NCBI RefSeq assembly: GCF_013283665.1
Contig: NZ_JABEKU010000001.1
Span: forward strand, 3,627,137 to 3,691,136
DNA length: 64,000 nucleotides
Reading direction: 5' to 3'
Source: Ensifer sesbaniae
GTDB lineage: Bacteria > Pseudomonadota > Alphaproteobacteria > Rhizobiales > Rhizobiaceae
Position 1 is the stretch's first letter. Every line of letters begins with the position of its first letter. Position numbers and translations under genes: made by a program. This document shows, piece by piece, positions 52,801 to 63,089 of the stretch. The notes under the pieces were generated by a model. The model was not told the origin of the DNA, did not search any database, and saw nothing but the letters and a program-made list of their open reading frames with translations.

Positions 52801-54804
52801 TTGACCTCTCATTTTCTTCTCGGCATCGACACCGGCGGCACCTATACCGACGCCGCTCTCTTCTCGGAAACGCAAGGGGTCGTCGCCAAGGCCAAGGCAT
52901 TGACGACGCGCCATGACCTCGCGGTCGGTATTTCCGGCGCGGTCGAGGCGGTACTCGATCAGGCGAAAGTGCCGGTTTCGGCGATCAGCATGGTCTCGCT
53001 GTCGACGACTCTTGCCACCAATGCGCTCGTCGAAGGGCAGGGCGGTCGCGCCGGCTTGGTGATGATCGGCTTCGGCCCTGACGATCTGAAGCGCGACGGT
53101 TTGCTGGAGGCGCTCGGCTCCGATCCGGTGATCTTCCTGCCCGGAGGGCACAATGTGCACGGCGGCGAAACCCCGCTCGACATGAGCGAGCTCGACGCTG
53201 CCCTGCCGGTGCTCGCGGGACAGGTTTCTTCCTTCGCCATTGCCGGCTATTTCGCCGTCCGGAATCCGGATCACGAAAAGCGCGTCCGCGACCGTATTCG
53301 CGAAGTCTCGCATCTGCCGGTAACCTGCAGCCATGAACTGTCCTCGAAGCTCGGGGGCCCGCGCCGCGCCTTAACGACGCTGCTCAATGCCCGGCTGGTG
53401 TCGATGATCGACCGGCTAATCGGCTCCTGCGAAGGTTTCCTGAAGGCGCGCGGCATCGACGTGCCAATGATGGTGGTGCGCGGTGACGGCGCCCTGATCT
53501 CGGCGGAAGAAGCGCGCCTGCGCCCGATCGAGACGATCCTTTCCGGCCCGGCGGCGAGCCTCGTCGGCGCAAGGCACCTGACCGGCCTCGACAACGCCGT
53601 GGTTTCCGATATCGGCGGCACGACGACCGACGTCGCGGTTCTCGAAGGCGGTCGGCCTCGGCTTGACGCCGAAGGCGCCGTCGTCGGCGGCTTCCGCACC
53701 ATGGTCGAGGCGGTGGCGATGCGAACCTATGGCCTCGGCGGCGATTCGGAAGTGCGCATCAACGACCGCGGCCTGAAGGCGAAGATCGACCTCGGCCCGC
53801 GCCGGCTGATGCCGCTCAGCCTGGCGGCCGCCCTGCATGGCGATGCTGTCATCTCGGTGCTCGAAAAACAGATGCGCGCCCAGCACAGCGGGCGCCACAA
53901 TGGCCGATTTGCAGTCCGCACCGGTCTGCCGGACTATCTCGCGAGCGGCCTGCAGCCGCAGGAGCAGGCACTTTACGAGCGAATCGGCGCCGTACCCGTT
54001 GCGCTGGAGACGCTGCTGGTTTCGACCCCGCAGAAGGCAACGCTCGATCGCCTGGTGGGGCGTGGCCTCGTCCATATCTGTGGTCTTACGCCGTCGGACG
54101 CCATGCATGTGCTTGGCAGGCAATCGCAATGGAACCTCGAGGCGGCGGAGCTTGGCATTCAGCTTGCGGCGCGCACCCGCGACGGCTCCGGCCAACCGAT
54201 CGCGTCCTCGCCGGAAGCGATGGCGCAGATGATCGTCGACCGCCTGACGCGGCAATCCTCCGAAGTCATCCTGCAGGCCTGCCTTGGCGAAGATGGCGCC
54301 GGTGCCATCGATCCCGCCGTCTCGCAGGCCGTCGACCGCGCGCTCACCCGCACGCCGGGCATCGTGCGCTTCTCGCTCGGTCTCGACCGTCCGCTCGTCG
54401 GCCTCGGTGCTTCGGCGCCGGTCTATTACCCTGATATCGCTAAGATGCTCGGGACGGAAGCCGCCATTCCCGAGGAGGCCGGCGTCGCCAATGCCGTTGG
54501 TGCCGTGGTCGGCCAGGTCAGCGCTACGGTCACGGTCTTTGTGACGATGCCGGAGGAAGGCATCTTCGTCGTCAACGGCGCCGGGACCAGCGAACGCTTT
54601 ATCGATCAGGAACAGGCCTTCGATGTCGCCCGTCGGCGGGCCGAGGCGGTGGCGCTGGAAACGGCGCGCACCAATGGAGCGGACGATCCCGCATCGCTGC
54701 TGCGCGAGGAAATCGACGCACCGGAAGTCGAGGGCAGCCGCAAGCTGATCGAGGCCCGGTTCATTGCGTCCGCCAGCGGCCGACCCCGCATCGCCCACGG
54801 CTGA
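52801..54804 (+). CDS. Hydantoinase/oxoprolinase family protein (HyuA-like), orphan
   Basis: 667-residue ASKHA-fold protein resembling the ATP-dependent N-methylhydantoinase / 5-oxoprolinase A subunit: phosphate loops LLGIDTGGTYTDAALF and VVSDIGGTTTDVAVLEGG, and the Hydant_A_N region VSLSTTLATNALVEGQGG. No HyuB subunit gene is adjacent, although HyuA and HyuB normally work together. The only start that keeps the N-terminal loop is TTG at 52801 (a stop codon lies in frame at 52756) and no good ribosome site precedes it. Substrate unknown; glcB follows after 205 bases on the same strand. Confidence 0.82.
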   Translation: MTSHFLLGIDTGGTYTDAALFSETQGVVAKAKALTTRHDLAVGISGAVEAVLDQAKVPVSAISMVSLSTTLATNALVEGQGGRAGLVMIGFGPDDLKRDGLLEALGSDPVIFLPGGHNVHGGETPLDMSELDAALPVLAGQVSSFAIAGYFAVRNPDHEKRVRDRIREVSHLPVTCSHELSSKLGGPRRALTTLLNARLVSMIDRLIGSCEGFLKARGIDVPMMVVRGDGALISAEEARLRPIETILSGPAASLVGARHLTGLDNAVVSDIGGTTTDVAVLEGGRPRLDAEGAVVGGFRTMVEAVAMRTYGLGGDSEVRINDRGLKAKIDLGPRRLMPLSLAAALHGDAVISVLEKQMRAQHSGRHNGRFAVRTGLPDYLASGLQPQEQALYERIGAVPVALETLLVSTPQKATLDRLVGRGLVHICGLTPSDAMHVLGRQSQWNLEAAELGIQLAARTRDGSGQPIASSPEAMAQMIVDRLTRQSSEVILQACLGEDGAGAIDPAVSQAVDRALTRTPGIVRFSLGLDRPLVGLGASAPVYYPDIAKMLGTEAAIPEEAGVANAVGAVVGQVSATVTVFVTMPEEGIFVVNGAGTSERFIDQEQAFDVARRRAEAVALETARTNGADDPASLLREEIDAPEVEGSRKLIEARFIASASGRPRIAHG

Positions 54805-55009
54805 TCTTTTCCATTCCGGAAACAATTCTTCGCATCCTTGCAGAATTGACAGGGAATGAATTGGTGAGAAACTGCCGCCGTTTCACGCGCGCATTGCGTA
54901 TGGGCTGGTCCGCGATCGGCTTCAGGCGCAAGATCAACACATGTCGGGGCGTTCATCGCATCCCTTGGGAGCGGTAGCGCTCCTCTCGTCTATTTCAAGG
55001 AGCTGGCAG

Positions 55010-57181
55010 ATGGACCGCATTGAGAAGTTTGGGTTGAAGATAGATGCGGGTCTCCATCGCTTTCTGGTGGAAGAGGCGATGCCGGGCACCGGCATCGATG
55101 CCGAGCACTTCTTCGAGCAGTTCTCCGCCCTCGTGCACGACCTGGCGCCGACGAACCGGGCGCTGCTCGCCAAGCGCGACGATCTCCAGGCCAAGCTCGA
55201 TGCCTGGTACAAGCAGAACGGCGCACCCAGCGACATCGAAACCTATCAGGCCTTCCTTCGAGATATCGGCTATCTGCTGCCGGAAGGCGGCGATTTCAGC
55301 GTTTCGACCGCCAATGTCGATCCGGAGATCGCGACGATCGCCGGCCCGCAGCTCGTCGTTCCCGTCATGAACGCGCGCTATGCGCTCAATGCCGCCAATG
55401 CGCGCTGGGGCTCGCTCTATGATGCGCTTTACGGCACGGACGCGATTTCGGACGCCGATGGCGCGGAAAAGGGCCGCGGCTACAATCCCAAGCGCGGCGC
55501 CAAGGTCATCGCCTGGGCGCGCGATTTCCTCGATGCCAGCGCACCGCTGGCAAAGGGAAACTGGGCCGACGTCAGCTCGCTCAAGGTTGCGGGCGGCGCG
55601 CTGACGATCGGGCTCAAGGACGGCTCGAACACGGTGCTGCGCAATGCGGCACAGTTCGCGGGTCATTCCGGTTCGGAAGGCGCGCGGTCGGAGATCGTTC
55701 TCCGGCACAACAATCTGCATGCGATCGTCGTTATCGACACCTCCACGCCGATCGGAAAGGAGGATCCGGCCGGCATCTCCGATGTCATTCTCGAATCGGC
55801 GATCACCACGATCATGGACTGCGAAGACTCGATCGCCGCCGTTGACGCCGAAGACAAGGTCGTCGTCTACCGCAATTGGCTCGGCCTCATGAAGGGCGAC
55901 CTCGAGGAGGAAGTTGCCAAGGGCGGCAAGACCTTCATCCGCCGCCTCAACGCCGACCGCACCTATGAGGCAGCAAGCGGCGGTACGCTGTCGCTCCCCG
56001 GCCGCTCGCTGATGCTGGTCCGCAATGTCGGCCACCTCATGACGAATCCGGCTATCCTTGATCGTGACGGCAAGGAAGTACCCGAGGGCATCATGGATGC
56101 CATGGTCACGGCCCTGATCGCCCTGCATGATATCGGTCAGGACGGCCGGGGCATGAACTCCCGCGAAGGGTCCATGTATGTCGTCAAGCCGAAGATGCAT
56201 GGGCCGGAAGAAGTCGCCTTCGCCTGCGAGATCTTCGCGCGCGTCGAAAAAGCGCTCGGCATGCCCGCCAACACCATGAAGATGGGCATCATGGACGAGG
56301 AGCGCCGCACGACGGTCAACCTCAAGGAATGCATCCGCGCCGCCCGTGAGCGCGTCGTCTTCATCAATACCGGCTTCCTCGACCGCACCGGCGACGAGAT
56401 CCACACCTCGATGGAAGCAGGCCCGATGATCCGCAAGGGCGACATGAAGCAGGCCGCCTGGATCGCGGCTTACGAAAACTGGAACGTCGATATCGGCCTG
56501 GAATGCGGCCTCTCCGGCCATGCCCAGATCGGCAAGGGCATGTGGGCCATGCCTGACCTGATGGCGGCGATGCTCGAGCAGAAGATCGCCCACCCGAGGG
56601 CCGGCGCCAATACCGCCTGGGTTCCGTCGCCGACCGCCGCGACACTGCACGCGACCCACTACCACCGCGTCAATGTCGCCGAAGTTCAGGCAGGCCTGAA
56701 GAACCGGAGCCGCGCCAAGCTCTCCGACATCCTGTCGGTGCCGGTCGCGACCCGGCCGAACTGGACGCCGGAGGAAATCCAGCGCGAACTCGACAACAAC
56801 GCTCAAGGCATCCTCGGTTATGTCGTGCGCTGGGTCGACCAGGGCGTCGGCTGCTCGAAGGTTCCCGACATCAACAATGTCGGCCTGATGGAAGACCGCG
56901 CGACGTTACGTATTTCCGCCCAGCACATGGCCAACTGGCTGCATCATGGCGTCGTCACCGAGGGCCAGGTCGTCGATACGATGAAGCGCATGGCCGCCGT
57001 CGTCGATGGTCAGAATGCCGACGACCCGCAATATGTGGCGATGGCTGGCAACTTCGACGGCTCGATCGCCTTCCAGGCGGCGCTCGACCTCGTTCTCAAG
57101 GGGCGCGAGCAGCCGAACGGCTACACCGAACCGGTCCTGCATCGCCGCCGGCTGGAGCTGAAGGCGCGCAACGCCGCCTGA
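55010..57181 (+). CDS. glcB: Malate synthase G
   Basis: Condenses glyoxylate with acetyl-CoA to malate in the glyoxylate/glycolate pathways. 723 residues, the usual G-isoform length. Landmarks are [30 protein letters not shown] (magnesium-binding region), [27 protein letters not shown] with the catalytic arginine region, and [12 protein letters not shown] 55010 has AAGGAG 7 bases upstream; an extension to 54941 is not supported. A strong terminator follows. With pckA and phaZ in the same window it belongs to C2/C4 carbon use. Confidence 0.96.
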   Translation: MDRIEKFGLKIDAGLHRFLVEEAMPGTGIDAEHFFEQFSALVHDLAPTNRALLAKRDDLQAKLDAWYKQNGAPSDIETYQAFLRDIGYLLPEGGDFSVSTANVDPEIATIAGPQLVVPVMNARYALNAANARWGSLYDALYGTDAISDADGAEKGRGYNPKRGAKVIAWARDFLDASAPLAKGNWADVSSLKVAGGALTIGLKDGSNTVLRNAAQFAGHSGSEGARSEIVLRHNNLHAIVVIDTSTPIGKEDPAGISDVILESAITTIMDCEDSIAAVDAEDKVVVYRNWLGLMKGDLEEEVAKGGKTFIRRLNADRTYEAASGGTLSLPGRSLMLVRNVGHLMTNPAILDRDGKEVPEGIMDAMVTALIALHDIGQDGRGMNSREGSMYVVKPKMHGPEEVAFACEIFARVEKALGMPANTMKMGIMDEERRTTVNLKECIRAARERVVFINTGFLDRTGDEIHTSMEAGPMIRKGDMKQAAWIAAYENWNVDIGLECGLSGHAQIGKGMWAMPDLMAAMLEQKIAHPRAGANTAWVPSPTAATLHATHYHRVNVAEVQAGLKNRSRAKLSDILSVPVATRPNWTPEEIQRELDNNAQGILGYVVRWVDQGVGCSKVPDINNVGLMEDRATLRISAQHMANWLHHGVVTEGQVVDTMKRMAAVVDGQNADDPQYVAMAGNFDGSIAFQAALDLVLKGREQPNGYTEPVLHRRRLELKARNAA

Positions 57182-57208
57182 TTGGCCGCTGACGTCTCAA
57201 TATCGATG

Positions 57209-57248
57209 CAGAGCCGTGTGTTCGTCCGGACGCACGGCTCTGTTTTTT
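57209..57248 (+). terminator. Rho-independent terminator of glcB
   Basis: CAGAGCCGTG / CACGGCTCTG (57209-57218 and 57233-57242) followed by TTTTTT (57243-57248), 27 bases after the glcB stop. Confidence 0.92.
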
Positions 57249-57305
57249 CATGCGCGGTCCCGGCTTAGATATACGCCTCGTCTAGTCGTCTCCGCCCGAC
57301 GAGGT

Positions 57306-59240
57306 CTAAAATTCGGCCCAGCCGTCTGTGGCGAGCGCGGCGTTGCCCTGTGTCGCGTAGGCGGCTGGCCGCCGCGTTGCCTGGGCAACGGGCCGAGCCT
57401 GATCGCGGATTGCGGCTGGAGCGGCTACCGGGGTAGGGGGCCTCGATCCGGCCTTTGCCTGCGTCTCGCCGGTGAGGATGAAGCGTCCGATCAGGTTGCG
57501 CAGATTGGTGCCCTCCTGCGCCAGGGTGGCGGAGGCGGCATTGGCTTCCTCGACCATCGCCGCGTTCCGCTGCGTCACCTGATCCATCTGGTTGACGGCA
57601 GTGTTGACCTCGCTCAAGCCCACAGATTGTTCCCGGGCGGACGTGGCAATCGCGGCCATATGTTCGTTGATGGTGATCACATGCGCCTCGATCGTCTGGA
57701 GCGCCTCGCCGGTGTCGCGCACCAGACGCACGCCGTTTTCGACCTCCTGGCTCGATGTGCGGATGAGATCCTTGATTTCCTTAGCGGCCTTGGCCGAGCG
57801 TTGGGCGAGTTCGCGCACTTCCTGGGCAACAACGGCAAAGCCCTTGCCCGCTTCGCCGGCCCGCGCCGCTTCGACGCCGGCGTTCAGCGCCAAGAGGTTC
57901 GTCTGGAAGGCGATCTCGTCGATCACGCCTATGATGCTGGAGATCTGGCTCGACGATTCTTCGATCCGCCGCATCGCCTCGACGGCATTGGCGACAACGA
58001 CGGCGGACTGGGCCGCGCTGGTCTTCGCTTCGCCGGCGACATCGCGCGCCTCCTCCGTCCGTCTGGAGGAGTTGCTGACATTGGCGGTGATCTCGTCGAG
58101 TGCCGCAGCCGTCTCTTCGAGCGACGCGGCCTGCTGTTCGGTCCGTTTGGATAGATCGTCGGCACTTTGGCTGATCTCACGCGTACCCATGCCGATGTTC
58201 CCGGCGCTGTCGGCGACAGCCAGCAACGCGTCGTTCAACTGTTCGGCTGCCTTGTTGAGGTCATGCCGCAACTGCTCGAATTCGGCGGCGAAAGGCTCAT
58301 GCAGCCGGACGGCGAGATCGCCATTGGCAAGCCGCTGCAGCCCGCCGGCGAGACCGGCGGTCGCTTGCGTCAGCCGCTGCTGCGCGTCCTGTTCCGCCTG
58401 TCTTTGTACGCGAATGCGCTCGGCTTCGCTGGTGCGGCGAGTCTCTTCCGCCTCCGCCTGTAGCCGCAGATTCGATCGCGCGGCCTCGCGGAAGGACTGG
58501 ATGGCGCGGGCCATGTCGGCGATTTCGTCCTTGCCGTTCACCGGCTCGTCGGCATCTTCGACGTGGCCGTCGATCAGCCGGCGCATGGCGGCGATCTGGC
58601 GGCCGAGCGGTCCGACGACGCCGCGCAGCACGACAAGGAAGGTGCCGGCGGCAAGCGCCATGACGAGAACGATGATGGCAATGTTGAGCGTCTGCACCGT
58701 CTCGAACTCGCGATGCTTGGCTTCAAAGGCCGTGCCGGAAAGTTCGACCTGCAGGTCCGAGATCTCGGAGATCGTCGCCGTCAACGGATCGATCGTCGCG
58801 TAGAGCTTGTCGCGCACGAACGTGTCGAGTGCCTTCTGGTCCTTGCTGGACAGAATTTGGGTGAGCGCCGTGATCGAATCCATTGCAACGACCATCTGGT
58901 TCCGGGCGTTGTCGACGAGTCTCCGTTCCTCGTCGGTCATCGAAGTCGCCGCATAGGCATCCCAGTTGGTCTTGATCGTCTCCCGTGCGGCATTGACCGA
59001 GGCAAGCCCGCTCTCCATCGATTCGTTGCCGTTGCGAACCTTATGGGCGGCGTCGACGATCGAGACTGCAAAGGCGTCGGAAGTCGCCTTGAGGTTCTTT
59101 AGCGGCACGATGCGATCGGCATAGACCGCATCCATCATGTCGCTGGTTTTCAACAGCGTGCTCTGGCTGTAAGTGGCGATGCCGATGGCAATGGATGATA
59201 GAAGCGCAATCGCGCCGATAAGCTTGGTCTTGATCAGCAT
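57306..59240 (-). CDS. Methyl-accepting chemotaxis protein with C-terminal xWxxF pentapeptide
   Basis: Transmembrane chemoreceptor of 644 residues. TM1 at residues about 7-27, a helical periplasmic ligand-binding domain (about 28-185, four-helix-bundle type), TM2 near 190-210, HAMP region(s) to about 340 and a long signalling domain whose hairpin tip is [30 protein letters not shown] (the near-invariant receptor tip; only the start is quoted as evidence). The extreme C-terminus GWAEF fits the xWxxF CheR/CheB tethering pentapeptide. It stands alone, away from a che operon; ligand unknown. Confidence 0.93.
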   Translation of the reverse strand: MLIKTKLIGAIALLSSIAIGIATYSQSTLLKTSDMMDAVYADRIVPLKNLKATSDAFAVSIVDAAHKVRNGNESMESGLASVNAARETIKTNWDAYAATSMTDEERRLVDNARNQMVVAMDSITALTQILSSKDQKALDTFVRDKLYATIDPLTATISEISDLQVELSGTAFEAKHREFETVQTLNIAIIVLVMALAAGTFLVVLRGVVGPLGRQIAAMRRLIDGHVEDADEPVNGKDEIADMARAIQSFREAARSNLRLQAEAEETRRTSEAERIRVQRQAEQDAQQRLTQATAGLAGGLQRLANGDLAVRLHEPFAAEFEQLRHDLNKAAEQLNDALLAVADSAGNIGMGTREISQSADDLSKRTEQQAASLEETAAALDEITANVSNSSRRTEEARDVAGEAKTSAAQSAVVVANAVEAMRRIEESSSQISSIIGVIDEIAFQTNLLALNAGVEAARAGEAGKGFAVVAQEVRELAQRSAKAAKEIKDLIRTSSQEVENGVRLVRDTGEALQTIEAHVITINEHMAAIATSAREQSVGLSEVNTAVNQMDQVTQRNAAMVEEANAASATLAQEGTNLRNLIGRFILTGETQAKAGSRPPTPVAAPAAIRDQARPVAQATRRPAAYATQGNAALATDGWAEF

Positions 59241-59463
59241 GCCAGTCCCCCCGAGCGGAATTTCTTGGGCACACTGTTTCTTTTGTTTAGATAACGCTTA
59301 CTTAATAAGCGGCTGAATTTAAGTCGAAATAGAACTTTTTCGCGTCACATTGGTCGGTTTTCGCGACCCTGATTTGAGGGTGTTTTCGAACAGCAACTGT
59401 GCGTGGCTGGCAAGCTGCGTTGCAGTATCGTAACGCCGGCAAATGGTGGTTGAGTGTCGACGC

Positions 59464-59493
59464 AAAAAAGCCGCCGACGGGTGTCGGCGGCTT
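59464..59493 (-). terminator. Rho-independent terminator of the L,D-transpeptidase gene
   Basis: On the minus strand, GCCGCCGAC / GTCGGCGGC arms (59483-59491 and 59470-59478) with a 4-base loop, then TTTTTT (complement of A at 59464-59469). Confidence 0.9.
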
Positions 59494-59515
59494 CGGATGC
59501 GCTGGTGTGATTCGG

Positions 59516-60205
59516 TTACTGCTGGACGACGACCCGGGCGTTCTTGCCGGGGCGAACGCGCGAATAAAGATCGATGATGTCCTGGTTGATCAGGCGGATG
59601 CAGCCCGACGATGCGGCGGTGCCGATCGAGGACCATTCCGGCGTGCCGTGCAGACGGAACAGCGTATCCTTGCCTTCGTCGTTGAAGAGGTAGAGCGCGC
59701 GGGCGCCGAGCGGGTTCTTGAGGCCGGGACCCATGCCTTCCTCGACATATTTCGCGACTTCCGGCTTGCGCTCGGCCATTTCCTTCGGCGGATGCCACAT
59801 CGGCCATTCCTGCTTCCAGGCGATGTAGGCTTCGCCTTCCCATGCAAAGCCGGCCTTGCCGACGCCGATGCCGTAGCGCACGGCCTTGCCGCCGGGCAGT
59901 ACGTAGTACAGGAAGCGATTCGGCGTGTTGACGACGATCGTACCGGGGCGTTCGCTGGTGGTGTAGTCGACGATCTGGCGATGGTAACGGCTGTCGACCT
60001 TGTTGATCGGAATGGCCGGCAGCGCATAGCCGTGATCCTCAACTGCGCCATATTCGCCGTTAAAGATCTGATTCGTAGCGATCTTTTCCGCTACGGGAGC
60101 AGGTTCGTTGGCAGCAGTCTCGGGCTTGGACGACGTCGTCGAGCAGCCGGCAACGGCCAGTGTCGCCGCGAGGCTGCACATGAGGAAGGCATTGCGGAAG
60201 CGCAT
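59516..60205 (-). CDS. L,D-transpeptidase lipoprotein (ErfK/YbiS family)
   Basis: Cross-links peptidoglycan 3-3 or attaches proteins to it in the periplasm. 229 residues; the signal peptide ends in a lipobox LAVAGC with Cys21 as lipidation site. The YkuD catalytic domain (about residues 85-225) carries His186 in FRLHGTPEWSSIG and the nucleophile Cys202 in AASSGCIRLINQD. Between the anchor and the domain is a short linker rich in A, P and T. It is divergent from mmcB. Rhizobiales depend strongly on L,D-transpeptidases for polar growth, a plausible role here. Confidence 0.93.
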   Translation of the reverse strand: MRFRNAFLMCSLAATLAVAGCSTTSSKPETAANEPAPVAEKIATNQIFNGEYGAVEDHGYALPAIPINKVDSRYHRQIVDYTTSERPGTIVVNTPNRFLYYVLPGGKAVRYGIGVGKAGFAWEGEAYIAWKQEWPMWHPPKEMAERKPEVAKYVEEGMGPGLKNPLGARALYLFNDEGKDTLFRLHGTPEWSSIGTAASSGCIRLINQDIIDLYSRVRPGKNARVVVQQ

Positions 60206-60387
60206 GGGGGTCTCTTAAAAAGAAGCGAAGTAAAACTGGGTCGCCGCGACCAACAGTGAGACCGGTTATTTTCGATTAGTTTGTGCTATGCAAGAGATTG
60301 CGCGGCCACAATTTGGCTAGAAAGTGCAAATTCCATGACGCTTGCTTTTTTGCAACAAAATCGCCGGCTCAAAGGGAGCCCGGACAG

Positions 60388-60918
60388 ATGACAATCCTCT
60401 CCATCCATGGCGACAACCCTCTGATTGACGGTCGTCAGTCGAATCGCGCGATGATGGTGCGCCGCGGTGTACAGCGGCTTTTTGCCGAACTGCGCCATTC
60501 GGTGCTGCCCGAGTTGACGCTCGCGAGCGGAAGGCGCGCCGATCTGATCTCGCTGTCGGCCAAGGGCGAGATCTGGATTGTCGAGATCAAGACCTCGATC
60601 GAGGATTTTCGAATCGACCGCAAATGGCCGGAGTACCGGCAGCATTGCGACCGGCTGTTCTTCGCAACCCATGCCGGGGTGCCGCTGGACATCTTCCCGG
60701 AGGAGTGTGGCCTATTGCTTTCCGACGGTTACGACGGACACCTCGTTCGCGAGGCGCCCGAGCACAAGCTGCCGCCGGCCACGCGCAAATCCGTCTTGCA
60801 GCTCTTTGCCCGCACGGCGGCGCAACGGCTGATGCTGGCCGAATGGGCGGCCGAGCGCAATGGCGAGCTCGGTGATTCGATCGGCGACATTCTCTCCGGC
60901 GGCCGCGACGGTGGCTGA
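60388..60918 (+). CDS. mmcB: MmcB-family DNA repair protein
   Basis: 176 residues of the PD-(D/E)xK-like MmcB family, named for mitomycin C sensitivity in Caulobacter. The nuclease-like core is RRADLISLSAKGEIWIVEIKTSIEDF with the D and E-x-K residues. ATG 60388 has AAAGGGAG 9 bases upstream; the in-frame extension to 60283 is rejected. No LexA box (GTTC-N7-GTTC) was found in the 182-base region shared with the L,D-transpeptidase gene. Confidence 0.85.
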   Translation: MTILSIHGDNPLIDGRQSNRAMMVRRGVQRLFAELRHSVLPELTLASGRRADLISLSAKGEIWIVEIKTSIEDFRIDRKWPEYRQHCDRLFFATHAGVPLDIFPEECGLLLSDGYDGHLVREAPEHKLPPATRKSVLQLFARTAAQRLMLAEWAAERNGELGDSIGDILSGGRDGG

Positions 60919-60980
60919 TCCCCGAGCAATCCCAGTAGTGCGAAGCGGTTCTCCGCCCCGAATCGGTTGAGGCGCTTTAC

Positions 60981-61565
60981 CTATTTCGGCGCGCGCTTGG
61001 CGAGAATGCGCTGCAGCGTGCGGCGATGCATGTTGAGCCGGCGTGCCGTCTCCGAGACGTTGCGCTCGCACATCTCGTAGACGCGCTGGATGTGCTCCCA
61101 ACGCACCCGGTCGGCCGACATCGGGTTCTCCGGTGGCTCGACGCGCTCGCCCTGGCGCTGAACGAGGGCCGCGAAGATGTCGTCGGCATCGGCCGGTTTG
61201 GCGAGATAGTCGACAGCGCCGAGCTTCACGGCGTTTACGGCGGTGGCAATGTTGCCGTAGCCGGTCAGCATGATCATGCGCGTGTCGTCGCGTCGCCCGC
61301 GGATCGCTTCGATCACGTCGAGGCCGCTGCCATCGCCGAGCCTCAGGTCGATGACGGCGTATTTCGGCGGGTTGCCCTTGGCCTTGGCGATGCCTTCCGC
61401 GACCGATTCGGCAATGTCGACCGAAAAGCCGCGGGCTTCCATGGCGCGGGCCAGGCGCCTGAGGAAGGGCGCGTCGTCGTCGACGAGCAGCAGGGTGCGG
61501 TCCGGTCCGATCAGTTCGGCGTCCTGTGCGGGTGTGCTGGGCGAAGCTGTCGATTTGTCAGTCAT
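60981..61565 (-). CDS. actR: Redox/acid-response regulator ActR (RegA/PrrA family)
   Basis: Response regulator of 194 residues. The receiver domain (about residues 22-140) has the acidic pocket LLLVDDDAPFL and phospho-acceptor Asp73 in AVIDLRLGDGSGLD. A short proline stretch (VEPPENP) leads to the Fis-type helix-turn-helix RNVSETARRLNMHRRTLQRILAKRAPK characteristic of RegA/ActR. Partner kinase ActS is encoded upstream on the same strand, separated by 182 bases that contain a palindromic repeat. Controls redox, CO2/N2 fixation and acid tolerance in relatives. Confidence 0.94.
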   Translation of the reverse strand: MTDKSTASPSTPAQDAELIGPDRTLLLVDDDAPFLRRLARAMEARGFSVDIAESVAEGIAKAKGNPPKYAVIDLRLGDGSGLDVIEAIRGRRDDTRMIMLTGYGNIATAVNAVKLGAVDYLAKPADADDIFAALVQRQGERVEPPENPMSADRVRWEHIQRVYEMCERNVSETARRLNMHRRTLQRILAKRAPK

Positions 61566-61618
61566 TCTGGCAATCCTTGAGCGAAAACCTGCGCTTTCGC
61601 CGAGATTATAGGTTTCTT

Positions 61619-61723
61619 CTACAGCACCGCGCGTCTTAGAAGACGCGCAAAGGCCACTGTAGCACTTTGAATTACTGCATAATCTTGGCTCTAAATCGAT
61701 TCCGATCCAAAATTATGCGGCAG
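61619..61723. repeat. Palindromic intergenic repeat between actS and actR
   Basis: Nested dyads: outer CTACAG / CTGTAG (61619-61624 and 61657-61662) around GCGCGTCTT / AAGACGCGC (61629-61637 and 61640-61648), then CTGCATAATCTTGG (61675-61688) pairing imperfectly with CCAAAATTATGC..CAG (61707-61723). It resembles from memory an abundant Rhizobiaceae intergenic element distinct from RIME1. Confidence 0.55.
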
Positions 61724-61747
61724 CCTCGTTCAATAAACTGCGAAATG

Positions 61748-63055
61748 TCATTTCGCCAGTTTCGTATCCATCAGGGCGCGCGGCCATTCGACGCTGACCC
61801 GGGCGCCCGGCCTGTCCGGTCCGCCGTTTTCGAAGCGCAGGCGCGCACCCGAACGTTCGAGCAGCGTCTTCGCGATGAAGAGGCCGAGCCCGAGGCCGCC
61901 GGCGCTGTCGTCCTTTTGCCGGCGCGTCACATAGGGTTCGCCGATGCGTTGCAGGATATCCGGGGCGAAGCCGTCGCCATCGTCCTCGATCGTCACTTTC
62001 ACGCGGTCGGCCGTATGCTCCACGGACACCGTCACTTCCTTCTTGGCATAGTCGACCGCGTTTTCGAGCAGGTTGCCGAGCCCGTAGAGAATGCCGGCAT
62101 TGCGATTGCCGACCGGCTCGGTGGTGCGGTCGCCCTTCTCGATGAGGTTGATGTGGATGCCGAACTCGCGATGCGGCGCCATCACCTCTTCGATCAGCGA
62201 GGACAGAGGCAGCAGCCGCATGTGCTCCTCGCTCTCGGAGGAGAGCGTCGTCAGCCTTTTGAGAATATCGCGGCAGCGTTCGCTCTGGCTGCGCAGCAGA
62301 TGCACGTCCTCGCCGAAACGTGGGTCGTTGCCGAGTTCGCGCTCCATTTCCTTGGCGACGACGCTGATCGTCGCCAGCGGCGTGCCGAGCTCATGTGCCG
62401 CCGCCGCCGCAAGCCCGTCGAGCTGCGACAGGTGCTTTTCCCGCTGCAGCACCAGTTCGGTTGCCGTCAGGGCTTCCGAAAGTTCGCTCGCTTCCAGCGA
62501 GACGCGGTAGGTATAGAAGGCCGCAAAGGCGGTCATCGAGACGATTGCGAACCAGATGCCGGCGGTCAAAACCCGCGGCATCAGGAGAACCGTGCCGGGA
62601 TACCAGGGCAGTGGGAAGGGCGAGAAGGCAAGCGCGGTGATCGCGATCACTGCGAGGCCGGCGAGGATGATGCTGTGTGATTTCGGCTGCGATGCCGAGG
62701 AGATGATGACGGGAACGCAGAGAAGCGGCGCGAAGGGATTGGTCAGCCCGCCGGTTATGAACAACAGCCCGGTGATCTGCGCGAGGTCGAGGCCCAGCAG
62801 CGCGAAGGCGGCCGGGGGCTGCAGCCGATGCGTCGGCGGATAGCGCAGTGTCACATAGGCATTGACCAGTGCGAGGCTCGCGATCAGCACCAGGCAGGAA
62901 ATCAGCGGCAGCGGAAACTGCAGCCAGAAAGCCGTGATGAGGACGGCGATCGACTGGCCGCCGACGGCAAGCCAGCGCAAGCGAACGAGCGTCTGCAGGC
63001 GCAGGCTTCGGTTGCTGGTCTGGTCGTTGTTGTGTTCGAGCGCAACTGTGGTCAT
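61748..63055 (-). CDS. actS: Redox sensor histidine kinase ActS (RegB/PrrB family)
   Basis: Integral membrane kinase of about 435 residues with six predicted membrane segments (residues about 28-190). Family features are the quinone-site loop GGLTNPFAP (residues 102-110), the H-box LAAAAAHELGTPLATI with His221, the redox-active cysteine region RSQSERCRDIL (Cys261), and the ATP-binding boxes NLLENAVDYA, DDGDGFAP and GGLGLGLFIA. Start is uncertain: ATG 63055 or 63067; longer versions would overlap hrpB. It lies downstream of hrpB and upstream of actR. Confidence 0.93.
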   Translation of the reverse strand: MTTVALEHNNDQTSNRSLRLQTLVRLRWLAVGGQSIAVLITAFWLQFPLPLISCLVLIASLALVNAYVTLRYPPTHRLQPPAAFALLGLDLAQITGLLFITGGLTNPFAPLLCVPVIISSASQPKSHSIILAGLAVIAITALAFSPFPLPWYPGTVLLMPRVLTAGIWFAIVSMTAFAAFYTYRVSLEASELSEALTATELVLQREKHLSQLDGLAAAAAHELGTPLATISVVAKEMERELGNDPRFGEDVHLLRSQSERCRDILKRLTTLSSESEEHMRLLPLSSLIEEVMAPHREFGIHINLIEKGDRTTEPVGNRNAGILYGLGNLLENAVDYAKKEVTVSVEHTADRVKVTIEDDGDGFAPDILQRIGEPYVTRRQKDDSAGGLGLGLFIAKTLLERSGARLRFENGGPDRPGARVSVEWPRALMDTKLAK

Positions 63056-63089
63056 TCGTGCCTGCATCCCGGTCGTCGATTGTGCTGTT

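Noticed and set aside
54846..54874. glcB promoter with perfect TTGACA
   Set aside because: The -35 hexamer is good, but no acceptable -10 lies at 16-18 bases, so it is not listed as a feature.
60938..60972. Sequence resembling the RIME core (GAAGCGGTTCTCCGCCC)
   Set aside because: Too short and lacking the second palindrome; may be a decayed remnant, but it cannot be supported.
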